This document shows positions 1-8,174 of a DNA stretch of 19,213 nucleotides, in pieces (positions within the stretch are counted from its first letter, which is position 1; each line of letters begins with the position of its first letter). The notes beneath the pieces were generated by a model, which saw only the letters and a list, made by a program, of their open reading frames with translations, did not search any database and was not told the origin of the DNA. The DNA comes from Lachnospiraceae bacterium UBA4260. GTDB lineage: Bacteria > Bacillota > Clostridia > Lachnospirales > Lachnospiraceae. The stretch lies in the NCBI GenBank assembly GCA_002395235.1, contig DGWK01000022.1:25603-44815 (forward strand), written 5' to 3'. A program made the position numbers and the translations under genes.

Positions 1-629
1 TCGATGACTTTTGCATCGCCATACCGGTCGATCAGTGCCTTATACCTTTCTCCGACTTCTTTATATATATCCCCGGGAAGGGAGATCGACGCAAATGCGT
101 TTCCTTCCCTCATCAGGGCGAGCCGTCCTTCTCCGCCTTTATCCTGATAAAAGAGCAGATCGTCAAACACGGCGTCCGGCCGTGACTCCTGCAGTTCGCT
201 TCCGATCAGGACCTTGCAGATCTCCACGATCCGGTCATCGAGTCCCGCCTCGAAGATCGCTATTTTCTCCTGAAGATCGTAAAGGCTTCCGACTACCCGG
301 TTCCGATACCCCTTTTTCGCGGCATCGAATCCGCGCTCCTTCTCTGTCGTTCCCAGGCCTTCGTCAAAGGCCGCCAGAGCGTCCTGCATGGCTTTCTCGC
401 CCGGGGCGTAGTAGATCATGATCCTGTTTTCCATCTCATGATAGAGGCAGGGATAGACGACGTCGATCGGCTGTCCGCAGGAGGGGCATACCGTTCTGAA
501 GAGTTCCCCGCTCTTTACCTTGTCCTTCAGGACCGGATCCAGATCCGTATTGACTCTGGGCCATATCTCAAAATCGTGCTCAGCGCCGCATTTCGGACAT
601 TTTATTCTCTGAATTTCTCTTTCTGACAT
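1..629 (-). CDS. CpXC zinc-ribbon domain protein (partial, C-terminus outside window)
   Basis: The reading frame begins with ATG at 629 and stays open to the left edge, giving 209 codons without a stop. Two Cys-Pro-x-Cys knuckles, C11-P-K-C14 and C48-P-S-C51, are the defining feature of the CpXC domain family, which probably binds one zinc ion. They are followed by a YPCLYHEMENRIMIYY stretch resembling the beta-rich part of that family. No signal peptide or membrane segment is visible, so it is probably cytoplasmic. The biochemical role of CpXC proteins is not known. The start lies 35 bases after the stop of the sir2 gene on the same strand, so the two are probably cotranscribed. Identification rests on the paired motifs and spacing. 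The operon link is inference. Confidence 0.8.
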   Translation of the reverse strand, partial: MSEREIQRIKCPKCGAEHDFEIWPRVNTDLDPVLKDKVKSGELFRTVCPSCGQPIDVVYPCLYHEMENRIMIYYAPGEKAMQDALAAFDEGLGTTEKERGFDAAKKGYRNRVVGSLYDLQEKIAIFEAGLDDRIVEICKVLIGSELQESRPDAVFDDLLFYQDKGGEGRLALMREGNAFASISLPGDIYKEVGERYKALIDRYGDAKVI

Positions 630-664
630 AATATTACCTGTTTCTCTAAGGGGAATTGTCCCTC

Positions 665-1465
665 TCAAACGTTAATATGGGAAAACACTTCCCCGATGCT
701 CTCATGGAAGGTGAGATCCGCCCATTCCTCCTGCCCTGTCGCGTCGCGGTTTACTATGATCAGATAGCCGCCGGTGTAATAGCGCACAAGGGAAGCGGCC
801 GGATAGACCGTGAGGGACGTCCCTCCGACGATCAGGCAGTCCGCTTTCTGGATCAGCCGCTCCGATCCTTCCCATGCCTGTACGGGAAGGGATTCTCCGT
901 ACAGCGTCACATCGGGACGGATCATACCGCCGCATGTGCAGTGCGGTACCGCTTCGTCGCTGTCATAAATATAGTCCTCCGGATACTTCTTCCCGCAGCG
1001 GTCGCAGTAGTTTCTCAAGGTCGAACCGTGGATCTCATAGACGATCTTACTGCCCGCCTTCTGGTGAAGCCCGTCGATATTCTGTGTGATGATGCCGTCG
1101 AGTTTGCCCTTTTCTTCCATCTGCGCCAGCTTGACATGCGCTCTGTTGGGCTTGCAGTGCCTCGCGTCCATCTTCTGCCTGTAGAACTCGAAGAAGACCT
1201 TGGGCTCGTGATAGAGACAGCTGCTGCTCAGAAGGTACTCGGGCTCATACCGGTCAAATCTCACATCGTGCTGATTATAAAGACCGTCCTTGCTCCTGAA
1301 ATCGGGGATGCCGCTCTCCGTGGATACCCCGGCTCCTCCGAAAAAGGCGATATGCCGTGAACTCTCGATGATCTCTGAGAGAGCTTCATATTTTTCTTCC
1401 CCTTTCAGGGAACGAAGATATGCGGATTCTCTCCTTCTGTCGGAAAATTTTCCCAAATGCTTCAT
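665..1465 (-). CDS. cobB: Sir2-family NAD-dependent protein deacylase (sirtuin)
   Basis: Sirtuins remove acetyl or related acyl groups from lysine, consuming NAD+ and releasing nicotinamide and O-acyl-ADP-ribose. All family motifs are present in the 266 residues: the NAD-binding GAGVSTESGIPDFRS (44-58), TQNIDGLH (127-134), the catalytic His146 in the HG pair, four zinc cysteines (154, 157, 176, 178), the GGTS motif (214-217) and VNRD (238-241). Length is typical. The N-terminal 30 residues before the Rossmann core are charged and carry no transit signal. ATG at 1465 is preceded by AGGGAGG at a good distance. The CpXC gene follows 35 bases downstream. The deacylase call is secure; the preferred acyl substrate cannot be read from sequence, and the symbol is used in the broad family sense. 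Confidence 0.93.
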   Translation of the reverse strand: MKHLGKFSDRRRESAYLRSLKGEEKYEALSEIIESSRHIAFFGGAGVSTESGIPDFRSKDGLYNQHDVRFDRYEPEYLLSSSCLYHEPKVFFEFYRQKMDARHCKPNRAHVKLAQMEEKGKLDGIITQNIDGLHQKAGSKIVYEIHGSTLRNYCDRCGKKYPEDYIYDSDEAVPHCTCGGMIRPDVTLYGESLPVQAWEGSERLIQKADCLIVGGTSLTVYPAASLVRYYTGGYLIIVNRDATGQEEWADLTFHESIGEVFSHINV

Positions 1466-1540
1466 AAAAACCTCCCTTCATCCCTATAAGTCCAATTTGC
1501 ATAGGTCCGTTTTACGGCTGCTGCCGCGGCGCGCCGGATC

Positions 1541-2293
1541 TCAATAGGCACTCTCGAGGCTCCCCGAATCGGCCGTCTCGATGACCTCGCCCGACTGTGC
1601 GTTCACGTAGTCGACGCGGATCCGGTCCGCGTCATTTCCGGTATAGACGTGATACAGCGCGCCGTACATGATCAGTTCATCCGCGGCCTGCCTCTCGATC
1701 ACGCCGATCTCCTCCTCCGTCACTGTCACAGTAAAGACACTGTAGTCTTCATTATACTCTATTTTCTCAATAGAGGAACCTCCGCCGGCGCCGATGATCT
1801 CGGAAATTCCCTTATCCACGGAAGTTCTGAAGTCCCGGATCAGCTCGTCGTGCTGGCTCTTCGTCATCACGATCGTAAGGCTCCCGTTCTCTTCGAGGAC
1901 CACGCTCTTGTAGCCGTTCTTTTCCCTGATCCTGTCGGCCTCCTCCTGTGTCTTTACTTCCTCATAGACAGTGGGGATCACCACCGTGACGGTTTCTTCC
2001 TCCTGCGCGGCACCCGCCTCAGGCTGCGCGCCGCTCTCTTCCACGCCCGCCGCCGGATCGCTTCCGACATGCCCGGCGCTCTTTCCTTCCGATGCCGCCT
2101 GCGTTCCCTCTTCGCTTCCTGCCTGTGTCCCCTCTTCGCCTCCGGCCTGCGGACCCGCTTCGGAGACAGCCGCCGTCGATCCTTCCTCCGCCGAGGGGGA
2201 TGCCGCGCATCCTGTCAGGACTGCCGCCGCCGCGATGCAGAGCAGCGCCCTTTTAAGCCGTATACTGTTATCTGTCAAAATATCGCGGAACAC
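1541..2293 (-). CDS. Putative lipoprotein with Glu/Gly/Ala-rich linker
   Basis: I chose the GTG at 2293 because AGGAGG sits nine bases before it and overlaps the stop of the preceding lipoprotein gene. A longer frame from 2344 would run into that gene without better support. The 250-residue product has a basic n-region, a hydrophobic stretch and the lipobox LTGC with Cys29, so it should be exported and lipid-anchored. After the cysteine comes a low-complexity linker with repeats of EEGTQA type to about residue 75, then a folded part of about 160 residues with charged amphipathic stretches. I do not recognise the folded domain. The gene starts five bases after the stop of the upstream lipoprotein, so they form one transcript. 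The function is unknown. Confidence 0.8.
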   Translation of the reverse strand: MFRDILTDNSIRLKRALLCIAAAAVLTGCAASPSAEEGSTAAVSEAGPQAGGEEGTQAGSEEGTQAASEGKSAGHVGSDPAAGVEESGAQPEAGAAQEEETVTVVIPTVYEEVKTQEEADRIREKNGYKSVVLEENGSLTIVMTKSQHDELIRDFRTSVDKGISEIIGAGGGSSIEKIEYNEDYSVFTVTVTEEEIGVIERQAADELIMYGALYHVYTGNDADRIRVDYVNAQSGEVIETADSGSLESAY

Positions 2294-2297
2294 GCCG

Positions 2298-2957
2298 CTA
2301 TTCCTCCTGCTCCTGTGAAGCCTCAGGTTCCTTTCCTGCTTCAAAACTGTATCCGTTCCTTCCTTCTATGTTCGCGGCGATCCCGCTGCCGGTATCTGCC
2401 GCCGCTTTATAAGTCTCTTCTGTAGCTTCCGTGTACTGCGTCCCCTCCGGGAACTCCAGGAACACGTAGCAGAATCCGTTCTCTTCACTGCTGAGCATCC
2501 CGACATAGCCGGAATTCTCCATCCCGCGCTCTTCCGGGTATGTTTCGTTGACCACGATCGAATAGATCAGGCCGCCGATTCCTTCCGTGGCGTGCATGCT
2601 GCTGTTCTCCACTATGGCCAACGCGTATCTTCCCGCCTCCGGCTCCTGAAAATAGTGATAGCTCACGCCGTCGTCCCACTCCTCGGGAGGAGTCAGGCGA
2701 AAGAACTGCGTGCAGACGGCTCCGTCTTCAAAGAACAGGTCGGTAGAAGCCCTTGCTTCTTCCTCTTCCGACTCTTCCTTCTCCGAGTCGGTCCCGAGCT
2801 CGTCCTCAGGGGCCTGTTCGGCCACCTGGTCGGAGGAGGAGGCGGCCTCCGCATTATTCTCTTTATTGTCTTTGCCGCAGCCTGACAGCATCACCGCAAG
2901 GCAAAATGCCGCCGTCACTGCGGTTACTCTAAGCCTGTGCATACGATCTCTCCACAT
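2298..2957 (-). CDS. Putative lipoprotein with acidic linker
   Basis: The 219-residue product begins with a classical lipoprotein signal: basic residues, a hydrophobic core and the lipobox LSGC with Cys27. Residues 33-70 are a Ser/Glu/Asp-rich linker, a usual spacer between membrane anchor and folded domain in Gram-positive lipoproteins. The remainder (about 72-200) contains FFRLTPPEEW near its start and looks like a compact beta-rich domain, but I cannot name its family. A second ATG five codons in (2942) also has a GGAGAG site, so the start may be there; either gives a complete signal peptide. It is the first gene of a two-lipoprotein transcript. No signature of a substrate-binding protein was seen. 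Confidence 0.8.
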   Translation of the reverse strand: MWRDRMHRLRVTAVTAAFCLAVMLSGCGKDNKENNAEAASSSDQVAEQAPEDELGTDSEKEESEEEEARASTDLFFEDGAVCTQFFRLTPPEEWDDGVSYHYFQEPEAGRYALAIVENSSMHATEGIGGLIYSIVVNETYPEERGMENSGYVGMLSSEENGFCYVFLEFPEGTQYTEATEETYKAAADTGSGIAANIEGRNGYSFEAGKEPEASQEQEE

Positions 2958-3072
2958 CTCCGGCTCCGGTCTCCGCTATGACTCATATCCTACCACCGAA
3001 AGATTAAAATTTCCACCGCGGTATGTATATAGTCGGTAACATTATACCGTTTTATGGCCCCGAAATCCAGAA

Positions 3073-3103
3073 AGCCGCGGAGCAATCTGTCTGCTCCGCG
3101 GCT
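3073..3103 (-). terminator. Hairpin terminator after the NYN-domain gene
   Basis: A perfect 12-bp inverted repeat (AGCCGCGGAGCA and its complement) encloses a 7-base loop. On the minus strand it lies 25 bases past the stop of the NYN gene and is followed by a moderately T-rich stretch (TTCTGGATTT). The U-tract is imperfect, so termination efficiency is uncertain. Confidence 0.65.
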
Positions 3104-3127
3104 CATGCTGCCGTCCGATTTTCTTTT

Positions 3128-4654
3128 TTACATCTGGTTAAGTGCTTTTACATAAGGCTTGAGCATAAAATAATACCTGCGGCCTTTTTCCTTGCCATAA
3201 TGCTTGAGCAGCGCGTAGCGCAGCGAATTGAGATTCTTTCTCTTGTTCTCGGCACCGAGAAGGAAAGCGGCGAATTCGCTGATATTCTCCTCGGTGAGCG
3301 CCTCCGCGGGCTCATCGCTGTGTCTGAAGATCAGGGCGCAGTAGTAGAGGAATTTTTCTTCCTTGTCCCAGTCCTTCTTTTCGATACTCAGTGCGCCGGA
3401 TTTGAGAGACAGATAGACGTCCTTGCCGTTATCCCCGTAGAACTGGATCAGCTGATTGTGCAGTTCGGCGAGGTTGTCCATGCCGATGCAGTTGACGATC
3501 GCGGTGATCTCTTCCGGATCGGGAACAAACTCTTCACTCTGCTCGATGATGTCCTCATCAAAAGCCTGCTCTTCTTCCTTCTCCTGCGCCTGTCTCTTTG
3601 ATCCGGCGGCATTCTCACCGGCTCCGTCTGTCAGGCTGTCCGAAGCGTTTTCTTCAGGCTCTTCCTCAGCTTCCCGGTCCGCCTCTTCTTCGGGCTCTTC
3701 GCCGGATCCGTCGGCTTCTGCGTCCTCAGTCTTCTCGAAAGCTGCGTCAGGCTCATGATCCCCGGGTTCGCTGTCCGATTCCTCTTTCTCTTCCTCATGA
3801 TCCGCGGAGATCTCATCGGAATCATCATCGTCAGAGTCATCGTCATCGGAATCATCATCCGAGTCATCGGAATCATCGTCGTCGAAGTCTCCCTCATCGG
3901 AGTCATCGTCGTCGGAATCATCTTCATCAGAGTCATCGTCGTCGGAATCGTCGTCATCAGAGTCATCGTCGTCAGAGTCGTCCTCGTCGGCGAAGTCTCC
4001 CTCATCGGAATCGTCGTCGTCAGAGTCATCACAGGAAGCGAAATCCTCTTCAGAGGAAGCCTCTTCCTCGTCTTCTCCCGACTCATCGATAAGATCGTCT
4101 TCCTCTTCGTAATCGGGCTCCGGCTGCTCATGTGTATACTCTGCCGATTCCTCCGTGCCGTGAGGCAGCGTTTCCTCTTCGGTATACGCCTCTGCGCCGG
4201 CTGCGTCTGCTCCGGGCGTCTTCATTAATTTGTGAAGGATCGCGCTCACTTCCGCCGCGACATCTGCTCTGGCAGGTGTCCCTCTTCTGCGGCTGCCGGT
4301 ACGGCTGTCCTTACCGGCAATCCTCTTTACGGAATACTCTTTTCGTCTCCAATACTTCACCGCCGCGTCGTATCCCGTGTCATTGGTCACGATGATGAAT
4401 TCGTCACCCGGATTTCCTGCGATGAGAAAGCCCAGTTCCGTGCAGAGCTGGAAATCAAGGGCGTTTGTTCCCTCATAGCATTTAATAAAAGTGACTTTTC
4501 TGTCTGATTCCTTGAGCTTGATGAGACTGTCATAGCTCATATGGGGGCTGTTCTTCGTATAAAAGACGATCAGCTTCGCCATGTCCGCCGGAAGGTCCAG
4601 CAGCGGAATCCAGAAATCTCCGACATTTTCGCTGTCGATCAAATAGTGTTTCAT
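3128..4654 (-). CDS. NYN/PIN-like domain protein with long Asp/Ser-rich linker
   Basis: The start at 4654 has AGGAGA five bases upstream; the longer frame from 4714 has no such site and covers the promoter. The 508-residue protein has three parts. Residues 1-115 look like an NYN/PIN nuclease fold: LIDSENV with Asp7 and Asn10 on the first strand, ALDFQL with Asp67, and VTNDTGYD with Asp92 and Asp96 as candidate metal ligands. Residues about 183-345 are extremely acidic; 209-280 are a run of DDDSD-type units. Residues about 376-508 form a helical C-terminal domain I do not recognise. NYN domains are usually RNA-cleaving, so an RNA target is plausible but not shown. No signal peptide or membrane segment. 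The gene is monocistronic between its own promoter and terminator. Confidence 0.8.
   Translation of the reverse strand: MKHYLIDSENVGDFWIPLLDLPADMAKLIVFYTKNSPHMSYDSLIKLKESDRKVTFIKCYEGTNALDFQLCTELGFLIAGNPGDEFIIVTNDTGYDAAVKYWRRKEYSVKRIAGKDSRTGSRRRGTPARADVAAEVSAILHKLMKTPGADAAGAEAYTEEETLPHGTEESAEYTHEQPEPDYEEEDDLIDESGEDEEEASSEEDFASCDDSDDDDSDEGDFADEDDSDDDDSDDDDSDDDDSDEDDSDDDDSDEGDFDDDDSDDSDDDSDDDDSDDDDSDEISADHEEEKEESDSEPGDHEPDAAFEKTEDAEADGSGEEPEEEADREAEEEPEENASDSLTDGAGENAAGSKRQAQEKEEEQAFDEDIIEQSEEFVPDPEEITAIVNCIGMDNLAELHNQLIQFYGDNGKDVYLSLKSGALSIEKKDWDKEEKFLYYCALIFRHSDEPAEALTEENISEFAAFLLGAENKRKNLNSLRYALLKHYGKEKGRRYYFMLKPYVKALNQM
3805..4030 (-). repeat. Tandem Asp/Ser codon repeat inside the NYN gene
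   Basis: The DNA encoding residues about 209-280 is built from near-identical units specifying DDDSD and DDDSDE with two EGDF-type interruptions. Codons vary between GAT and GAC and among Ser codons, so it is a protein-level repeat with some drift rather than a perfect DNA array. It produces long open frames on the opposite strand that are not genes. Confidence 0.8.
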
Positions 4655-4684
4655 ATAAGTCTCCTGATCGGTCGGCACGCATGC

Positions 4685-4714
4685 ATTATAACCCGAATGA
4701 TCATCGACATGCAA
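4685..4714 (-). promoter_or_regulatory. Likely sigma-A-type promoter of the NYN gene
   Basis: On the minus strand TTGCAT and a perfect TATAAT are separated by 18 bases. The -10 box lies about 30 bases before the chosen ATG, leaving a short leader that carries the ribosome binding site. Confidence 0.5.
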
Positions 4715-4773
4715 GTATCCGTGAGGTCTTCATGGACCGCCGCGCCGCAAAAATATGTATCAAAAAAATCTGA

Positions 4774-4807
4774 CAGTATTCAACTTATTTGTTAATAGTG
4801 CTATAAT
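4774..4807 (+). promoter_or_regulatory. dha operon promoter with overlapping operator-like inverted repeat
   Basis: A perfect TATAAT lies at 4802-4807, with a poor -35 (TTCAAC) 17 bases upstream. The inverted repeat CAGTATTCAAC-N6-GTTAATAGTG at 4774-4800 covers the whole region between and including the -35 box. The weak -35 and the overlapping palindrome suggest a regulated promoter. The left arm recurs before dhaK at 5983, which supports a real binding site. The regulator is not identifiable here; DhaS, DhaQ or DhaR-type proteins control dha genes elsewhere. Confidence 0.55.
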
Positions 4808-4902
4808 TTGTATGAAATACCGTTGGATTCATTGGGGTGGATCCGGCAGTGATTTCCGGCCGCGAATGCGGCTCCTATAATGTGTCCGGGAGGTAACAGT
4901 TT

Positions 4903-5526
4903 ATGGCATCAAAAATTTATCAGTGTATCGAAACAATCGGCAACCGCATCATTGAGCAGAAGGAATTCCTTACCGAGCTCGACCGCGAGATCGGCGATGC
5001 GGACCACGGGATCAACATGGCCAGAGGCTTTACAGAGGCGCTGGCAGTTCTTCCCAAGGACAGCGACAATATCGGCGAAGTCCTCAAGAAGACAGGCATG
5101 ACGCTCCTCTCCAAGGTCGGCGGCGCATCCGGTCCTCTTTACGGCACGGCTTACATGCAGGCCGGAAAGGTTCTTGCCGGCAAGACTTCCCTTTCCCCTG
5201 AGGACGGGAAGGCAGTCTTCGAAGCGGTGATCGCGGGCATCCAGAAGCGCGGCAAGGCCGTCAAGGGCGAGAAGACCATGCTCGACGCCATCATCCCCGC
5301 TTATGAAGCCTACACAGCTGCTTTAGACGGCGGTGCTTCCATAGGTGACGCGCTCGACGCCATGTGCAAGGCCGCGGAAGAAGGCGTGGAATTCACCAAG
5401 ACGATCATCGCCACCAAGGGACGCGCGAGCTATCTGGGCGAGCGCAGTATCGGCCATCAGGATCCCGGCGCCACTTCCGCCACATATACGCTGGAGTGCA
5501 TCCGTGATTTCGTAAAAGGTATTTGA
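4903..5526 (+). CDS. dhaL: Dihydroxyacetone kinase, ADP-binding subunit DhaL
   Basis: DhaL carries a tightly bound ADP that is phosphorylated by DhaM; the resulting ATP phosphorylates dihydroxyacetone on DhaK. The 207-residue product shows the Mg-binding aspartates in LDREIGDADHG (Asp27, Asp32, Asp34), the nucleotide loop GGASGPLYGT (73-82), GEKTMLDA (122-129) and the strongly conserved GRASYLGERSIGHQDPGATS (173-192). Length matches the stand-alone PTS-dependent subunit, not the ATP-dependent single-chain kinase. A GGGAGG site precedes the ATG by eight bases. It is the first gene of the dha operon, behind a leader of about 95 bases with a small GC hairpin, and is followed after 16 bases by dhaM. 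The protein should be cytoplasmic. Confidence 0.95.
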   Translation: MASKIYQCIETIGNRIIEQKEFLTELDREIGDADHGINMARGFTEALAVLPKDSDNIGEVLKKTGMTLLSKVGGASGPLYGTAYMQAGKVLAGKTSLSPEDGKAVFEAVIAGIQKRGKAVKGEKTMLDAIIPAYEAYTAALDGGASIGDALDAMCKAAEEGVEFTKTIIATKGRASYLGERSIGHQDPGATSATYTLECIRDFVKGI

Positions 5527-5542
5527 GTGAGGGTTCTGAATC

Positions 5543-5932
5543 ATGGTAGGAATTGTTATCGTATCACACAGCGCGAAGGTAGCGGAAGGGATTTATGACC
5601 TTGTCATGCAGATGGCCTCTGAGAACGATCACATCATTCCCGCCGGCGGCCTCGAAGACGGTTCTATAGGAACTGACGCTTTCAAGATCCAGGCGGCGAT
5701 CGAGAGCGCGGACACCGGCGACGGCGTCGCCGTTCTTGCCGATCTGGGGAGCGGTATCATGAGCGCCGAGATGGCCATCGAGATGCTGGACGGAGACATA
5801 GAGGTGCGCATCGCCGACGCCCCTGTACTTGAGGGCGCGGTCAGCGCGGCTGTCACGTCTACGTCGGGCGCTTCTCTTGACGAAGTCATCGAGGCGGCCG
5901 AGGAAGCGAGGACGGCGTCCAAGCTCAACTGA
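5543..5932 (+). CDS. dhaM: Dihydroxyacetone kinase phosphotransfer subunit DhaM (EIIA-Man-like domain)
   Basis: The 129 residues form a single EIIA-mannose-type domain. His9 in IVIVSHS is the expected phosphorylation site, and the GGLEDGSIGTDAFKIQAAI region (35-53) and VLADLGSGIMSAEM (64-77) are family hallmarks. DhaM receives phosphate from HPr and passes it to ADP on DhaL. The HPr and EI-like domains fused to E. coli DhaM are absent, so general PTS proteins must supply the phosphate. The ATG is preceded by GAGGG at nine bases. It sits 16 bases after dhaL and 127 bases before dhaK; that unusual gap holds a second copy of the operator-like repeat. Confidence 0.94.
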   Translation: MVGIVIVSHSAKVAEGIYDLVMQMASENDHIIPAGGLEDGSIGTDAFKIQAAIESADTGDGVAVLADLGSGIMSAEMAIEMLDGDIEVRIADAPVLEGAVSAAVTSTSGASLDEVIEAAEEARTASKLN

Positions 5933-5982
5933 CGTCCGCTCTCTCGTGACAGTGTCATAAAAAGGTCAAAAGAGTGCATTTG

Positions 5983-6011
5983 CAGTATTCAATTGTGGGG
6001 AATTGATACTG
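5983..6011. promoter_or_regulatory. Second copy of the dha operator-like inverted repeat, upstream of dhaK
   Basis: CAGTATTCAATT-N6-AATTGATACTG is an inverted repeat with one unpaired base. Its left arm shares ten identical bases (CAGTATTCAA) with the repeat over the dhaL promoter, and both have 6-base centres. It lies 49 bases before the dhaK start. No convincing promoter accompanies it; GATACT in the right arm is only a weak -10 match. It may be an auxiliary operator, the control site of a separate dhaK promoter, or an mRNA hairpin. Confidence 0.5.
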
Positions 6012-6059
6012 ACGGCATAAATGCGGAAACCAAACACTTTTTTCACAGGAGGTATCCAA

Positions 6060-7058
<999 letters not shown>

Positions 7059-7122
7059 TCGCTCTGCTGTTTTGTACGCAGCGCGGCCGCGCAGGCCGCT
7101 CCGCCGATCTATAAGTAAAACA

Positions 7123-7153
7123 ATGAGGCCGGCAACTTGTTTGCCGGCCTCAT
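7123..7153 (+). terminator. Hairpin terminator at the end of the dha operon
   Basis: A perfect 13-bp stem (ATGAGGCCGGCAA and complement) with a 5-base loop lies 64 bases after dhaK. The downstream side lacks a long T-run, while the upstream side has AAAAC, giving a better U-tract on the minus strand. There is no minus-strand gene nearby, so ending the dha transcript is the likely use. Confidence 0.6.
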
Positions 7154-7208
7154 CTGTGATATAAATTTCTTTGCGCCATTCATCTATGTTTGAACGAAAG
7201 AATTGACT

Positions 7209-8174
7209 ATGGACATACAATACCTGCTTTTGCTCCAGCAGCTCAGGAACTCCGCGGGCGGCTGGCTCACATCTCTGATGATGCTTGTTTCCCATCTGGC
7301 GACAGTCGGCTGCCTGGTCGTATGCGTCGTGATCTACTGGGGAATCAACAGACGGCTGGGATACTGGCTCGTCTCAAACTGTATCAGCAGTCTGTTTTTT
7401 AACAACGTGATCAAGCTGACCGTCTGCGTCTACCGGCCCTGGATCCGTTATCCGCAGCTGCAGCCGTACCAGGGCGCCATAGAAAGCGCCACCGGATATT
7501 CCTTTCCCAGCGGCCATACCCAGACCGCGACCTCGTTTTACGGTTCCATCGCGACCCGGTACGGAAAACAGAAAAAGGGACTGGCCGCGTTTTGTGTCGC
7601 AATGATCCTCCTGACGGGATTTTCCCGAAACTTTCTGGGCGTCCACACGCCGCAGGACGTTCTGTTCGCCATGGTGTTCTCAGCGATCCTTGTGTACTTC
7701 AATACCCGTCTCTTTGAGAAGATTGACAGGCATCCGTCCTTTCTGCCGAAGTTTCTTCTGTTCGGCTGCATTGCCGCCGTGCTGTGCATTCTCTATTTTG
7801 CCCTGAAATCCTATCCGATGGACTATGTGAACGGGGTGCCCATCGTCGATCCCGCCAAGATGAAGAATGACGGATATATGAGCGCAGGCGCCTGTATCGG
7901 AATCCTGACGGGGACTTACCTCGAAGTGCGCTATGTAAAGTTTGAGACGGACGGCAGCGTCCTGCAGAGGATCATTCGCGTAGCGATGGGCATTCCCGTT
8001 ATCGCGCTGTTCCTGCGGGGGGTCAAGAATTCCATCTATGCCCTGATCGGCCCTGCGGCGGGACATGTGGTCGTCTTTGCCCTGATGAGTTTTTACATTA
8101 TCTTTGTCTATCCCGCGCTCTTTACGGCAGTGAGAAGACGCCTTTTAAAGAAAAACGAGACCGCCGGAGATTAG
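7209..8174 (+). CDS. PAP2-family membrane phosphatase
   Basis: The product of 321 residues carries the three-part phosphatidic acid phosphatase type 2 signature: K69-x6-R76-P77, P100-S-G-H103, and S139-R140-x5-H146-x3-D150. His146 should be the nucleophile and His103 the acid, on the outer face of the membrane. At least six hydrophobic segments are visible, including about 22-44, 128-137, 152-165, 183-199 and 281-305. Likely substrates are lipid phosphates such as undecaprenyl or phosphatidate phosphates, but the sequence does not decide this. I chose ATG at 7209 over TTG at 7203 because GAAAG is eight bases before the ATG. The gene stands alone after the dha terminator. Its stop overlaps the stop of the convergent DUF2752 gene by two bases. 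Confidence 0.9.
   Translation: MDIQYLLLLQQLRNSAGGWLTSLMMLVSHLATVGCLVVCVVIYWGINRRLGYWLVSNCISSLFFNNVIKLTVCVYRPWIRYPQLQPYQGAIESATGYSFPSGHTQTATSFYGSIATRYGKQKKGLAAFCVAMILLTGFSRNFLGVHTPQDVLFAMVFSAILVYFNTRLFEKIDRHPSFLPKFLLFGCIAAVLCILYFALKSYPMDYVNGVPIVDPAKMKNDGYMSAGACIGILTGTYLEVRYVKFETDGSVLQRIIRVAMGIPVIALFLRGVKNSIYALIGPAAGHVVVFALMSFYIIFVYPALFTAVRRRLLKKNETAGD

Noticed and set aside
656..1360. Open frame of 234 codons on the plus strand
   Set aside because: Antisense to the sirtuin gene; the minus strand has every sirtuin motif.
3805..4030. Possible CRISPR or satellite array in the Asp/Ser repeat
   Set aside because: Units are short, contiguous, in frame and lack spacers; it is a protein repeat.
3598..4228. 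Arg/His-rich, Ile/Val-rich and Ser-rich frames over the NYN gene
   Set aside because: Produced by the Asp/Ser codon repeat read in other frames; low complexity without starts of any quality.
4859..4881. Small GC hairpin and second TATAAT in the dhaL leader
   Set aside because: The stem has only about five or six pairs with no T-run, and the TATAAT is too close to the ribosome site to serve as a promoter. No riboswitch fold was recognised.
7081..7092. Perfect 12-bp GC palindrome GCGCGGCCGCGC after dhaK
   Set aside because: Very GC-rich and self-complementary by composition, no T-run. The terminator hairpin at 7123 explains the transcript end better.
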